A stretch of DNA of 64,000 nt, taken from positions 48,526,502-48,590,501 of the forward strand of contig CAXKWD010000008.1 in the NCBI GenBank assembly GCA_964059195.1, in the 5' to 3' direction. This document shows positions 41,517 to 53,056 of the stretch, piece by piece; position 1 is the stretch's first letter, and every line of letters starts with the position of its first letter. The stretch is from Ectobius pallidus. Taxonomy: Eukaryota; Arthropoda; Insecta; Blattodea; Ectobiidae. The notes beneath the pieces were generated by a model. It made no database searches and had not been told where the DNA came from. It was given only the letters and a program-made list of their open reading frames with translations. The translations under genes and the position numbers were made by a program.

Positions 41517-43547
41517 CAGTGGTCACCATTATTTTTCCTGTAGGTCAATTTCAAAACATTGTCGAACTTTTGTGGTCCAGAAAACTGAAGCCTTCCCCCA
41601 GCTCTTTTTACTGCCTCCTTCCACCATGTTTCTAATTACTCTACTAACCTAGGCTACTTGCTTTGCTTACAAGGAACCCTTCACTACCCTCATATCGAAA
41701 CATGCCTCAATATTTTTACTGGGTCATCAAGATGCTGTAAGAAGTCCACGCTCCAAAAATTAGCTGCTGGTTTCAACTGCAAGTACCCTAAATCAAACCT
41801 GGAAAATGTCGGGTTGAAGCAGTGCAGTGGGAGAAGTTCGACAACCCTTATCTGCAGTTCCAAGTTCCGGATGCGCGGAGACGATTGACAGTCGAAAACC
41901 AAACAGAAGTGACTGGTGTTGATGCAGTGATTAAAGCACAAGTTCATTCTGCACCATGCACAGCAAATAATTGCGTCGTTATCACATTCTTCTTAACATG
42001 TTTTCACATTTGTCTCTAGACAGAATTTCATCGCTGAGTTGTATATTTGATTGCAACTAGACAGACAACAGAAGCTAGGTTAAAAGCTTGATCCTTTCAT
42101 TTGCGAATCCAAGCCCATGTAAACAAATGCATGTGATCTGAACCGCAGCACACATCATGCTTCAAGACAATATAGTGCGGTGCTACATTTGATTTTTATA
42201 TAATTAAAAACTAATAATATGTGACGAAAATTATTAAGATAACAATATTAACTTATTACAAATGTTTCAGCGTATTGCGAACCGTGGCATTCGTAATATA
42301 ATCCTTCAGTTTGCAAGAGGCATTGTTGTAAATAATTAGGTGAAAGTTCGAAGGCTTGTTCCGATATGTTTCTGATTTGAGAATTACGCCACTGCTGGAG
42401 AACTCCGCTTAATGTACGTAGGCCTAATTATTTCACAGTAATATTCTGTATATATTCTGTACATACCATTATTCATTTAGCACTCAATTTCAGCTTGAAC
42501 AACAAAATAAGCAAATAAACATGTCTTTGTTTTTAACGCATATGACAGCTGAAAGTAGCCCTCGCGGATATTTATTATGGAAGGAAACACGGCCTACTGG
42601 TTTCCAGATACAATGCCTGTATAACACAGGAAGGACGACACTTCCAACATACGTTATGTAATACTTTATATAGCCTACACTTTAAGCAGGGAAGCCGCAC
42701 GCGCGTCACCCGCAGCTAATGCGGACTCCGTAGCAGAGAGTGGAAAACACCGGTCACCCCGTCTCAACTTATAATAAAGACCCTGTATTTCGTTGCCCGC
42801 GGGAAGGAGATGACTGACGTAGGCTAACACTTGACGAATTAAATACAGATAAGGGCGGAATGATACTAGTGCAATGTTTACATGCACTTCCATTCTTAAA
42901 ATGAATGGATGATGTAATACTCCCGCCCGTCAGGGTTGTCCAGTCCCATCTCTAGATTACCATGTTATATTCCCTATACGTTCCAAGATATTTGCAAAGC
43001 ATTTTAGGGTACTTGCAGTTGAAACCAGCAGCTAATTTTATGAGCGTGAACTTCTTACAGCATCTAGATGATCCAGTAAAAATATTGAGGCATGTTTCGA
43101 TATGAGGGTAGTGAAGGGTTCCTTGTTAGTAAAACTTTTTTTTGGAATCAGTTGTTATCTGAAAACAATTGATACCAATGAAATGAAGTGTATAAATATC
43201 AAATCAATTTATTTATTATGATATTTAGAGTACAAGAAAATCAATTTAAAGTACATATAAATTCAAAAAGACTTCTCACAAAGTTAGTGGTTACTGTTCA
43301 ATGGGAAAAATGGCATGTTTTATTTTGAACAACCTGCTTGAAATGCATTAGATATTTATTTTTTAAGGGACTGTTCTAAGTTTTTTCAGTACTTTCTGAT
43401 GTCACGGAGAAAAATGGGTTGTAGAATGAAACATAATTATTTTCTGAGAATGAATCATTTTTCTGAAAATACACAATTTCATACAGTCCATACAAAACTT
43501 GCCTGAGGTCCGGATATGGACTGCAGTCCTCCATTTGGTGACCACTG
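41517..43547. mobile_element. 2-kb hAT foldback element
   Basis: GTCTAGGT (41509-41516 and 43548-43555) flanks CAGTGGTCACCA-type ends. The 41690-41800 and 43000-43125 regions are inverted copies (CATATCGAAACATGCCTCAA...). No transposase recognised. Confidence 0.8.
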
Positions 43548-43555
43548 GTCTAGGT

Positions 43556-46433
43556 TATGAGAAAACTTGTCAATAATTTAATGATCATTCCAAAGATGTT
43601 AAGAATTCTGAATTTCCTTTGATTTATATCTTGAGTTTTTAATAGTTTGAAGTAATTTTAAACAACTTTGAAATTTATTCTTAACACTTAAACAATCATG
43701 GATTTAATAAATATAATCATTAATTTGTTAACTTGCCTAGGTAATATTGAACTATTTTCAAATATCAAATTTTTCCTTTAGATACATTATTGCCTGCTTA
43801 ACATAAACCAACATGACATACTTTACCTTACTTTTATTACTATGTTTAGACATGTTCCTTAATATGAAATTATGACATTTAACTTTAAAATAATATCCTG
43901 GGTTAGAAATGAGAATTCAGCATGAATGTCTGAGACTGAACTCGTTCTCATGAAGTAAGAGAGGCAAATAATTAACTCTTTAACTTATGTCCCGTTTGCA
44001 GCTCTTCTGAAGAGATCCTCCACAAGACATATTTTGAACATTTAAATTATTAACTTAAGTGGAAATATATAATATGTGGAGTTCTAAAAACTTTAGTTTT
44101 GTCAGCAGCGATAAATTGTCAATGATCAAAATGCTGCAGGAAGGGGAAAAAATTTAAATTATTTCAAAATGATTGATTCAATTTAGAATAGATGTATATT
44201 TAAATATGTTCACTAATATGCAATTACTAGAAACATCTAAGTAATCGTGAGGATATCATAAAATTCTTTATGAAGAGAAAACGGTAGCCTACTATACCAA
44301 GAGATCTGTAGTTATTTTGACTGCAAGTTTCTATTAGAACATTCATACAATATATCATAATAGTTCATATTTGTTTTAATTCCTGTATTACCTGTAAGCT
44401 TCCTCAGTCCTGAGGTAGTGCAAATGGAAATAAATTGTACAATGTAGAGTGGTATTTCATTCACTATGTCAATATCCTTAATACTCAGCGGTCATAGCAA
44501 CTGGTGAGGTTATTTAATTACTAAAAGTTCCCACCATCACAGCTATACCACAGTGAAAATAAGCACAGCCCTTTTAAGTAGATGTTGGAAATGTCCAGTG
44601 GTATACCAACAGCAATGGGGGCCTACCCAGTGTTCACTATTTATACCATTCACATAGTCTACAGAAATGTACAATAATAACATAAAATTGCAGATAGTTC
44701 TTTTTCCATTGTATGCAAGATAAAACGTCGAGTTTTAATAGGTTATGTGACATCCATTGTGAATTTTAAACTATATAGTGTTTTGAAGTTTTATATACAA
44801 TAATAAGCTGCCTAATTCACTATATTCACTATTTCTTGAACCCTGATTAAACTATTTAGTAATGAATTACCTATACTGTTTTTTCTTTTGGGAATCACAT
44901 GTTTTAGTATGCATTAGGCAACTTTACATTTTTACCATAAGTTTGCTTAGAGTACCACTATTAGCCCTTAGAGTGGAAGATCCGTCACACAGAAAGATAT
45001 GGTATTATCTTTCACTACCAGAGCGCAGGTTATGCTTCTATCGTGCTCATCTACTTAAAGAGTCTCATTTAAGTATCAGTCTTCTATGTGATTACATCAC
45101 CTGTTCAGTCACGTAATTATCACGGTAACACTAAATGATTCGGTAGGAACTAGACCACCTGACAAACTGATGTTCTTCATAACATAAGTAAAATTCACCC
45201 ATCCTCTAGAGGGATATTCCTTCTAACGCATGGTTTCTTTACATCTACCTTTGAAATTAGTTCAAATATGGCAGCATTTCTTCATGGAAGACATTATAGA
45301 TGAAACAGTCATGAGAACTAACTGTAAACTAGATTATTTTCATGAGAACATAGAAAATAATGTTGAACCTTTGTTAGTGCAAGCATCATGTATAGTGGGT
45401 TTTCGTTTGTTCAAATGACTGCTCTTAGTTCTCCCGTTCGCTGAATCAGCAATTCTACTAATTTCATCATATTGAGTAAGCGACAGGTGTTCTTCCGCGC
45501 CTTTTTCATGTGCAAAGCTCTAGGCGTCTATGCACGCTTCAGTTCAGTTCTTAGCCAGCCTCCACATTGTTCAGACATGTGCGATCACATTATCCATTTC
45601 GCGGTTTCAAGTCATTGTGCAACACTTGTAGCAGTGCTCTTAAACCCGAATTTCGTACAAAACTACAAATTATCAAGTTTTGTTGTACACTCATAATTGC
45701 TCATCAGTAATTGCCACAGTGTTACAATCATTACAGCTAACATATCCTTGTGTTACGCTCATTATAGGCTTGTATGCCTTTGTGCTATCAGTAGTCCACA
45801 GTGCATCATCTTATTATTATTCTGTTACACTTAATATTGATATTAAAAGCAATTCTCAGCAATTACCGTACTGTATCAACTATTACAGTTTTAGTGTTTT
45901 AGTGTATTAATATAGTTTGTGAATATACAACATTTACATCCACGTGCTAGTAATTTTGCGCCAATTTGCATATTGGCATATTTTAGTTGTTTCAAGTATA
46001 TTTCATTTATTTCTTTATTGCATCTCGTGTGAGAATAAAGTTTCCATAGTTTTAGGACATATTATAAGTTCCTTTTCATGTAATATTCGTTGGATCCCTG
46101 TGTCCATTTGCACCTATGTATCCACTGCTCTCAACCCTTCATGGTCACCCCCTTTTTATTACGATTGCGTAATTGGTCCTCCCTAGTTTCCAGAGGCTAG
46201 ATCCCTTATTTATTATTCAACCTAATTTTCACCTAGTGACCCCACAAACCTTCATACAAGAAAACCAACAAATGAGATCTGCGATCTTCGAAGTCTTCAA
46301 GGGAATCTTGCAAATCATTTTGTACGTGAAATTATAATTATATTCTTTAGTTGTTTCACCTTGTGTTGAAATGTTGTGATTCTAAAATTTATTTTCGTTT
46401 ATATTTTTTAAAAGTAATTAACGTCCTTTTAAA
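43556..46433. other. non-coding sequence, no element recognised
   Basis: AT-rich, with short chance frames only. The part 45420-46260 is less AT-rich and could be an old LTR or SINE, but I found no ends to support it. Confidence 0.4.
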
Positions 46434-46446
46434 GTATGACATAATT

Positions 46447-46893
46447 TGAACAGAGTCAACATTTATTTAATATTTACACTTCTTGCTCCACTTACATTTA
46501 ATTAGCAGGACTAGTTTCCAGGGATTACTCCCTCATCCTCAGCTGGTGGTTGACTGATAACAATGTCTTGTTGATCTGATGCATCTGCTCCTACAGTGTT
46601 ACCACTCCTATTACCTAAAAAACTAAATATCCCATCTGCTGCTGGGACATCAAAATTCAAGATCTAATAGGTAATAGGAGTGGTAACACTGTAGGAGCAG
46701 ATGCATCAGATCAACAAGACATTGTTATCAGTCAACCACCAGCTGAGGATGAGGGAGTAATCCCTGGAAACTAGTCCTGCTAATTAAATGTAAGTGGAGC
46801 AAGAAGTGTAAATATTAAATAAATGTTGACTCTGTTCAAGTTTTACAACATGCTCTACTGTTTATAGTACTTCAATTAATTATTTTAACACTT
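46447..46893. mobile_element. PLE-5: minimal Penelope-like inverted-arm element
   Basis: GTATGACATAATT (13 bp) flanks it at 46434-46446 and 46894-46906. Inverted arms of about 170 bp (starting TGAACAGAGTCAAC and ending 46838) flank a core of about 45 bp. A 55-bp extension (46839-46893) lies at the right only. No ORF. Both arms contain CTGAGGA...GAAAC. Confidence 0.75.
46740..46782 (+). ncRNA. hammerhead-like motif, PLE-5 right arm (candidate)
   Basis: CTGAGGA (46743-46749), AGGGA/TCCCT stem, then GAAACTAGTC. The inverted copy is in the left arm near 46510-46545. Extra bases before the stem depart from the canonical core. Confidence 0.4.
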
Positions 46894-47214
46894 GTATGAC
46901 ATAATTGTTCAATTATTGATAATTTATGAAAAATAAAAGTTATTTGTAATTTGAGCTAATCATCTTGGTGTATTTCAGTAGGCTATAATCCAGGAAACCT
47001 TTGCATGAAACAAATTAGCTTTAACTAGAAACTATAGCCGTGGGGTCAATTCTACTATGAGATTTGAACCTTGACTTCTCAGATTTGTATGATTTTTTTC
47101 AGTTATTGTACCCCCCAAATCTAGTTTAAATTTCAAATTTTTGTTACTTTTGGTTTGTGAGTTACAAGGGTTTAAAAATAAAAAAAACTACGGTTATTTA
47201 GAGGAAACGAAGCA

Positions 47215-47470
47215 GTGGTAAAGACAGTTGACACAGACGGATTTATAAAAACGAAAGAGATTAAAGAACTAGAGGAGGATTTTTCAAAAGAAGAAATAAG
47301 GGAGCTAATAAAGGGTAAAAGAAATAAAAAATCTACAGGGGTGGACAATATTCCGATTCAATGTTGGAAGGAATTATTAAAAGATGATAAGTGGTTAATT
47401 TTGTTGTTGAAAATTTTCAACATTATAAAGAATAAAATCAGGTTAACTGATATAACAAAGTGCCAGTATG
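47215..47470 (+). pseudogene. LINE RT N-terminal fragment
   Basis: The + frame holds DFSKEEIRELIKGKRNKKST followed by GVDNIPIQCWK, the region before the RT fingers in LINE ORF2 (..EEI..AI..LK..KA.G.D.I..E..K). Clade not determinable. It ends in unrelated residues. Confidence 0.6.
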
Positions 47471-47548
47471 CTTTTTTAATCAGTGATAAACGCAATTATG
47501 ATAGGCCAATGCAGAAAAGTTATTTTTGTAATAGATCTCCGAGTTAAA

Positions 47549-47599
47549 CTCCAAAAACAAAATGAGCTAGCAAACTCCAAAAACAAAATGAGCTAGCAA
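47549..47599. repeat. 25-bp direct repeat, two copies
   Basis: CTCCAAAAACAAAATGAGCT-type unit repeated, directly before CAGGGTGTCCAC at 47603. Confidence 0.8.
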
Positions 47600-47602
47600 T
47601 AA

Positions 47603-47720
47603 CAGGGTGTCCACATTCTGGAAAGTCAGTGAGAAGCCAGGGAAGGTGAAATTGGTCAGTGAAAGTCAGGGAATTTGAGATTGGTCAGGGAATTCTTGCA
47701 GAAATTTCAGAAAGTTTCCC
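47603..47720. repeat. possible left end of a DNA transposon
   Basis: CAGGGTGTCCACATTCTGG followed by short GGTCAGTGAA/GTCAGGGAATT repeats looks like a hAT-type sub-terminal region upstream of the BED-finger ORF. No matching right end was found. Confidence 0.35.
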
Positions 47721-48331
47721 CAGTGATAGTAATTTGAGGGACAAATTATGTGCTCCAGCCTGCCATAACCCAGGCTGTGTTAGCAAATTTGATATAAAGT
47801 TTAATGAAAACTAACCTAAAATGTCACACTGCGTATTGATATGTCGTCTGCTTTTGCAAGTGTTCAGCTTCGCCGGTAGATGGTGTCGATGGGTCACATG
47901 GTGCAAAATCAGTGCTGCCATCTTGTAGGTCTGTAGTGGTCAGTCACTGCCTTGAATACCATTTGCATCGGGGTATGTCTTAACATCCTCAATCCCCCTT
48001 TTTATTTATTAAACCTAACATCTCTTGTTATATAAACTTAATTATTTCTTGGGGAGATCACATGTCTTACACATACGTAAACTAGTCGGAAATTGCATCA
48101 TGAGCAACATTTCCTGCATTTCCCATTCGAAATATATTGTTGGCAGAACCATGAGGATAGGACCAATCACGTGCAAGGTTGTCGCCAGCCAATGAGAGCG
48201 TTAACGCCCAACCCACGGCTCGCACACCCGGGGGGAAAACATCGCGTGGACGCAAACAATTAAGAAACTTCTAAATAGTGTTTGTATGAACTTGTGAATT
48301 TCTGTTTCCGGGTTTGAATGGATGTTAATGT

Positions 48332-48662
48332 TTGAGGAACAATATGGCCAAGAAGTGTATATTTAGTAAACAGTGGCTAGACAATAAATTGAATCCTGAT
48401 TGTGCTGGATGGTTAGATTTGGTGCCTGAGGACTCTTCATCAGCTTACTGTAAAGTATGCTTTAAATCTTTTAGGCTTAGTAACATGGGAAGACAAGCTG
48501 TGGTGTCACATGCTAAGGGGCCAAAACATGTGAAGAATTTGACAAGTAAATGTTTGCAGCCCAGCATTTCATATTTTGCTAACAAAACTATATCTGTCGA
48601 GCAGTGTGTTGTGCCTTCTACAGAAGATTCAACGTCTACAACAATAGCAGTCTCTGTTTGTA
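48332..48662 (+). pseudogene. BED-finger transposon-type protein, N-terminal part
   Basis: Starts at ATG 48332 (or 48344). It has YCKVCFKSFRLSNMGRQAVV followed by SHAKGPKH, a CxxC...HxxxxxH zinc finger near residues 38-65. It ends in a Ser/Thr-rich linker where copy B of the mariner-type MITE is inserted. Removing the 750-bp MITE joins ...VSVCT to SVPVLQQTN in frame. Confidence 0.7.
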
Positions 48663-49412
48663 CAGTCGGTCAAATAAAAAACGTCGGGCGGTATTTGATT
48701 AAGTATCACGAACGAGCATATGCGCATGTACAGGAAGACTTAAGGTTAGGTTCACACACACCTCTTGTCTATCCATGTATTTTCTTGATTATTTAGTCAG
48801 TTTTGTTCCAAAACAAACATGCATAGAAGGCTATATGCCTCAAATCCGCCATATTCTTGGTTGCAAATTTTTATAATATTAATAATTAATAGATTCGCGA
48901 GGAATATGTTTATTCAAGGAGCATTTTTTAAAGATTTTATTTTATAATACCGGTACTTCTAGTGCAAAATCAATTACTTACGCTCACTTCTGCAACCAAT
49001 CTAGCATCGAAATACGCGGCCTTCCGCAGATCCACGCTTCCTATGAAAACTTCCGGTCGCATTTTGTAAAGTTCCCACCATTGAGCTGCTCTTTCATAAA
49101 TATGGAACCTTCTCGCTGCTTCAGAGGCCGAAAAATGCAGGTCAGTTACAGCCCTAACTACACTTTCTCTCACTTTAGCATTTGTATGTGGCGATGACAC
49201 AAAGCAAAATGAATTATGACAATACATTACGTTGAATATCGTGTGTTGAGCTTTCCGCGTTGTTCATTTTTTCCCTCCTGTCGCATGGCCTCATATGTTC
49301 CGAAAATAACCTGTATTTTATGTTTTTTATAGGAAACTACTCGGTATTTCAATGCGTCAAAACTTTAATTTTAACTGCATACGAGTCCCGACGTTTTTTA
49401 TTTGACCGACTG
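48663..49412 (-). mobile_element. mariner/Tc1-type non-autonomous element, copy B
   Basis: TA (48661-48662 and 49413-49414) and TIRs CAGTCGGTCAAATAAAAAAC. A minus-strand frame (48970-49227) reads VRESVVRAVTDLHFSASEAA then RRFHIYERAAQ, a helix-turn-helix-like N-terminus as in copy A but longer (85 codons). It is inserted in a BED-finger ORF. Confidence 0.88.
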
Positions 49413-50255
49413 TACTTCGGTTCCAGTTTTGCAGCAGACAAATATCAAGACTTTCTCTGTGAATGAAGATGATGTCACATCAGCAGAGATCATGTGGGCT
49501 CTGGAGGTTGTGACAGGAAAGATGTTTTTAAATTCATGTGATGGAAGTGTTTCGGCTTTCAAGAGGATGTTTCCTGATAGCCAAATTGCGCAGAATTTCG
49601 CAATGGGAAAAACTAAAGCATCATATATAATTAACCATGGACTATCTCCTTATTTTAGAGATTGTTTGGAAACTGACTTAAAGAATTGCAATGATTATGT
49701 ACTATGTTTTGATGAATCCTTAAATAAGGTTGTGCAGCGTGGGCAAATGGACATAGTGGTGCGGTTTTGGGATGTTAACCAGCAAAGAGTTGCTACTCGG
49801 TATTTCATCAGTGTTTTCTTAGGACGGTCGACTGCTGATCATCTGTTGGAAGGATTTGTTGAAGGCCTCTCTCTCCCTTTCGACAAAATTCTACAAGTTT
49901 CAATGGACGGGCCAAATGTAAATCTTAGCTTTATAAAGAAACTTGAAAACAAATTGAAAGTTGATAACCCAGATGGAAAGACACTTCTTGACATCGGTGT
50001 CTCTGGTCTGCATACAGTGAATGGAGCCGTGAAGACAGGCCTTCTGACTGCCAATTGGGATCTGTATCATAATTTAAGAGCCATGTATGGTCTATTCAAA
50101 GACAGCCCAGCTTGCAGAGCAAAGTACACTGAAACTACAGGCAGTACACATTTTCCCTTAAAGTTTACCTCTGTGAGATGGCTTGAAAATGGTGCGTGTG
50201 TTGATCAAGCATTGAAGATATATGGTCATGTTGAGAAATTTGTTAAGGGAGCATG
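49413..50255 (+). pseudogene. BED-finger transposon-type protein, C-terminal part, truncated by a foldback element
   Basis: Continues SVPVLQQTNIKTFSVNEDDV, then FKRMFPDSQIAQNFAMGKTK, DYVLCFDESLNK (Asp), RFWDVN, STADHLLEGF, VSMDGPNVN (Asp), GVSGLHTVNGA and KFTSVRWLEN. The pattern resembles hAT-type (RNase H-fold) transposase-derived proteins common in animal genomes, but I cannot name the family. Both pieces are free of stops. It breaks at 50255 at the foldback; in the sequence beyond 59041 the frame meets a stop within two codons. Confidence 0.65.
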
Positions 50256-50794
50256 TTAGGACCGGACAAATATACTTAAACAGACTATCATAAAAAAAAA
50301 CTATTCTGCCAAATAAAATAACCGAAGGGACAGCACAAAAACTTACAGAAATACTCTACGACGGCCCCTTTACGCAACATCACGGACGAAATATTCCGCC
50401 CGGACACAGAGAGCAAGAATGAAAAGAACATAGACTATACAAAATACAAAACCCCATGCAGTACAAGTTCTGACTGATAAGGGCTGAAAGCCAACAGAAA
50501 GACAGTAATAATCAGGAAAACACAGGAAGCTAACCTGGAAGGGCATCAGGAACAAAGCAAAGCCTAGACACACGACTCTGAGGACTACGGATGGATGACA
50601 AGATAACTCGGATAAAGTTATAAATAGAGGTAGGCAATAGGTAATGGAAATAACTCCACAATACATCATCTCCAATGCGTGAACGATATAGATTGTTAAT
50701 TAATACCGGTACGTTAAAAATTTTGAAATTTTGAGAAACAAGCCTAAACTAATAAGAAAAGAGCCGTAAAACAAATGCTATATGCTACTACAGT

Positions 50795-50887
50795 GAGTCC
50801 CCCGCAAGAGTAGACTCACTGTAATGAGTCCCCCGCAAGAGTAGACTCACTGTAATGAGTCCCCCGCAAGAGTAGACTCACTGTAGT
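50795..50887. repeat. 31-bp tandem repeat x3 at the foldback centre
   Basis: Units start GAGTCCCCCGCAAGAGTAGA at 50795, 50826 and 50857. Each unit contains a self-complementary GAGTC...GACTC, so each can form a small hairpin. Confidence 0.95.
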
Positions 50888-50934
50888 AGCAGACAGCATT
50901 TGTTTTACGGCTCTTTTCTTATTAGTTTAGGCTT

Positions 50935-51878
50935 TGTCAACGCAAGCTAAGGGTTTTTCTCCATCATCTTTATTATGTGCAGTGAATAGTTTTAATTCAA
51001 ATCATCCGCTGTGCTTTCTTGCGCCAAGTCAGCCTTAAGTAGGCGCAATATTACATCATATCCTGATCACGAGTTCTTTGTGACAGGTGTACGCCTGTAG
51101 GGACGTTTCGAAGAGCGTCAGGAGCCAATTCAGTATTAAGTCTGCAGTTACACGAGCAAGTCACGCTCTGATACTGCTCTGATTTCCTAGTTAACAAAGG
51201 CCTATTCGCGCCCTTTGTAATTTAACTAGAAATCGTAGGAATAAAACTTACATTTCAAGTTTTATTTGTTTAAGTAAATTATTTAATATAATTTACGCAT
51301 TTTATATATTCAAAGTGCATTAGATTCGCTTATAAGTTCCACGGCAGTGTAGTGTGGTGACGTCATTGCTCATCCGAGAGGCTACCTTACGTGAACTATC
51401 AAGATCTAATAATTGTGAATATATTCAATCAACAGTAAATTTTATTACCTTTAATTACATATATAATTCATTGGTAAAATCTAAAATTTACGAAATTACT
51501 TCCTGTGGTGTAACATTTAGCACGCCATTTTCTAGTTCATTGTTTTCAACGTGTTTCTTTAATTATTATTAGTTTTCATATATTATTTCCTCAAGTGTTT
51601 ACAAGTGTTAATAAAGTGAAAGTTTTCATAACATGTTATATTGTTAAACCAATATAATTCCTGGGATCTCTGAATCCAGTGTCCTCGATATATAGTCCAC
51701 TCTTGCTCTAAATGGTCCTCCCAGAGAATTCTTCTATGTCTTACACATACCTTGTTTCATTCCGTACCTAAACATTTGTCCTCACGGTCCTGATACCGAA
51801 CATTTTCCCTCACTCGGACCGGATATATTTTCCGTCCAATCCCGAACATTTGTTCCTCTCGAACCTGATTCCTAAACA
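50935..51878 (+). repeat. BEL/Pao 5' LTR (944 bp)
   Basis: Starts TGTCAACGCAAGC, ends CTGATTCCTAAACA. The downstream TGG at 51881, two bases after the LTR, may begin the primer-binding site. Confidence 0.92.
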
Positions 51879-52180
51879 TTTGGTTCCTCTATCGGGCAGG
51901 ATTATATTGGTACAATCATACTTATTGCACACTTGTATTCGCAAATGCCGTTTCTCGATTTCGTCTCACACATCATTTGCTTCCGCGTCGGTCGGGTTCG
52001 TGAGTTCCAGCAACCCTGAACTTCACAGCACATGACAGCATCTTGCAGCAGTGATACGAGACATCGAGGGATTCCGGTCTACAGCGAGCATCAAGAAAGC
52101 AGTGAACATCTGATTCATGCGTCATCACGCAGTGGTGGTAGCATCTCATCTTTAAACTTCAAGTAACAACTTATCTCATT

Positions 52181-53056
52181 ATGGAAAGTGACTTGAAAGA
52201 ATTATCGAAAAAAGAGGTTTTCTCAAAAGAAAACTCACGTACATTCGAAAGTTCTGTGATAGTATTTCAGAAGAAGTCAATGTATTTCAATTAAAGGTTA
52301 AATACGAAAGTCTCATTGATCTTTTTGAAAAATACGAAGCTGTACAAACTCAAATTGAGGCTCTCATCGAGGCTGAAGATGACATAGTGTCACGAACAGT
52401 ACGATGAAGAAGTGAGAAACAATTACGAAGTGCTAAAAGCAAGGTTAAGTGAACTTTTGTTTCTACACGAACATCCAGTCAGCAGTGTAGGATCTCATCA
52501 CAGCCAACGATCTAATCACAGTGGTAATTCTCATCACACATGTCAATCTTCTACGTCACAGTGCAACAATAGAAATATACAACTTCCAAGAATTCAAATT
52601 CCTGTCTTCGGTGGAGAGGTGACTAATTTGAAACATTATCATGACACCTTCAGTAGCTTAGTGGTAAATAATGATTCATTGGATCCCATCCAGAAATACC
52701 ATTATTTATTGAGTTCGTTAAAGGGACAAGCTCACGCTCTCATTCAGAATTTGCCAGTAACTAATGAGAATTTTCCTATAGCATGGAACTTAGTGTGCTC
52801 TAGATATAATAACACTCGAGTCATCGCTACAGCTCATGTCAAAAATTTACTTTCGTTACCAACAATGAAAGATGAAAACGTTACAGATCTGCGAAACTTG
52901 CTAAATCAGTTTCAAAGCAATCTTAACGCTATCGAAGCTCTCAATCTTGAAATCCCATTGCATGAAGTTATGTTCATTCAATTGATATTGGATCATCTTG
53001 GTGAAACTACACGCAAGGAATGGGAAAGTAAAATTGACTCACAAAGGTTCACATAG
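52181..53056 (+). pseudogene. BEL/Pao gag region
   Basis: ATG at 52181 (MESDLKELSKK), broken by frameshifts near 52230 and 52405, then a clear frame from 52412. It includes LPRIQIPVFGGEVTNLKHYH and DPIQKYHYLLSSLKGQA, the conserved BEL gag (DUF1759-type) block. An in-frame TAG at 53054-53056 ends it, and the same frame continues directly at 53057. Confidence 0.85.

Noticed and set aside
45420..46260. Solo LTR
   Set aside because: No TG...CA boundaries with a target duplication could be found.
47603..50255. Complete hAT element
   Set aside because: Only a possible left end is visible; no inverse of CAGGGTGTCCAC and no 8-bp duplication were found on the right.
50370..50675. Membrane-like 101-residue open frame, repeated at 58620-58925
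   Set aside because: It lies in both arms of the foldback element and is duplicated only because the arms are inverted copies. No family features; the hydrophobicity follows from T-rich sequence.
50795..50887. CRISPR-like spacing of three 31-bp repeats
   Set aside because: Units are directly tandem without spacers and the DNA is eukaryotic.
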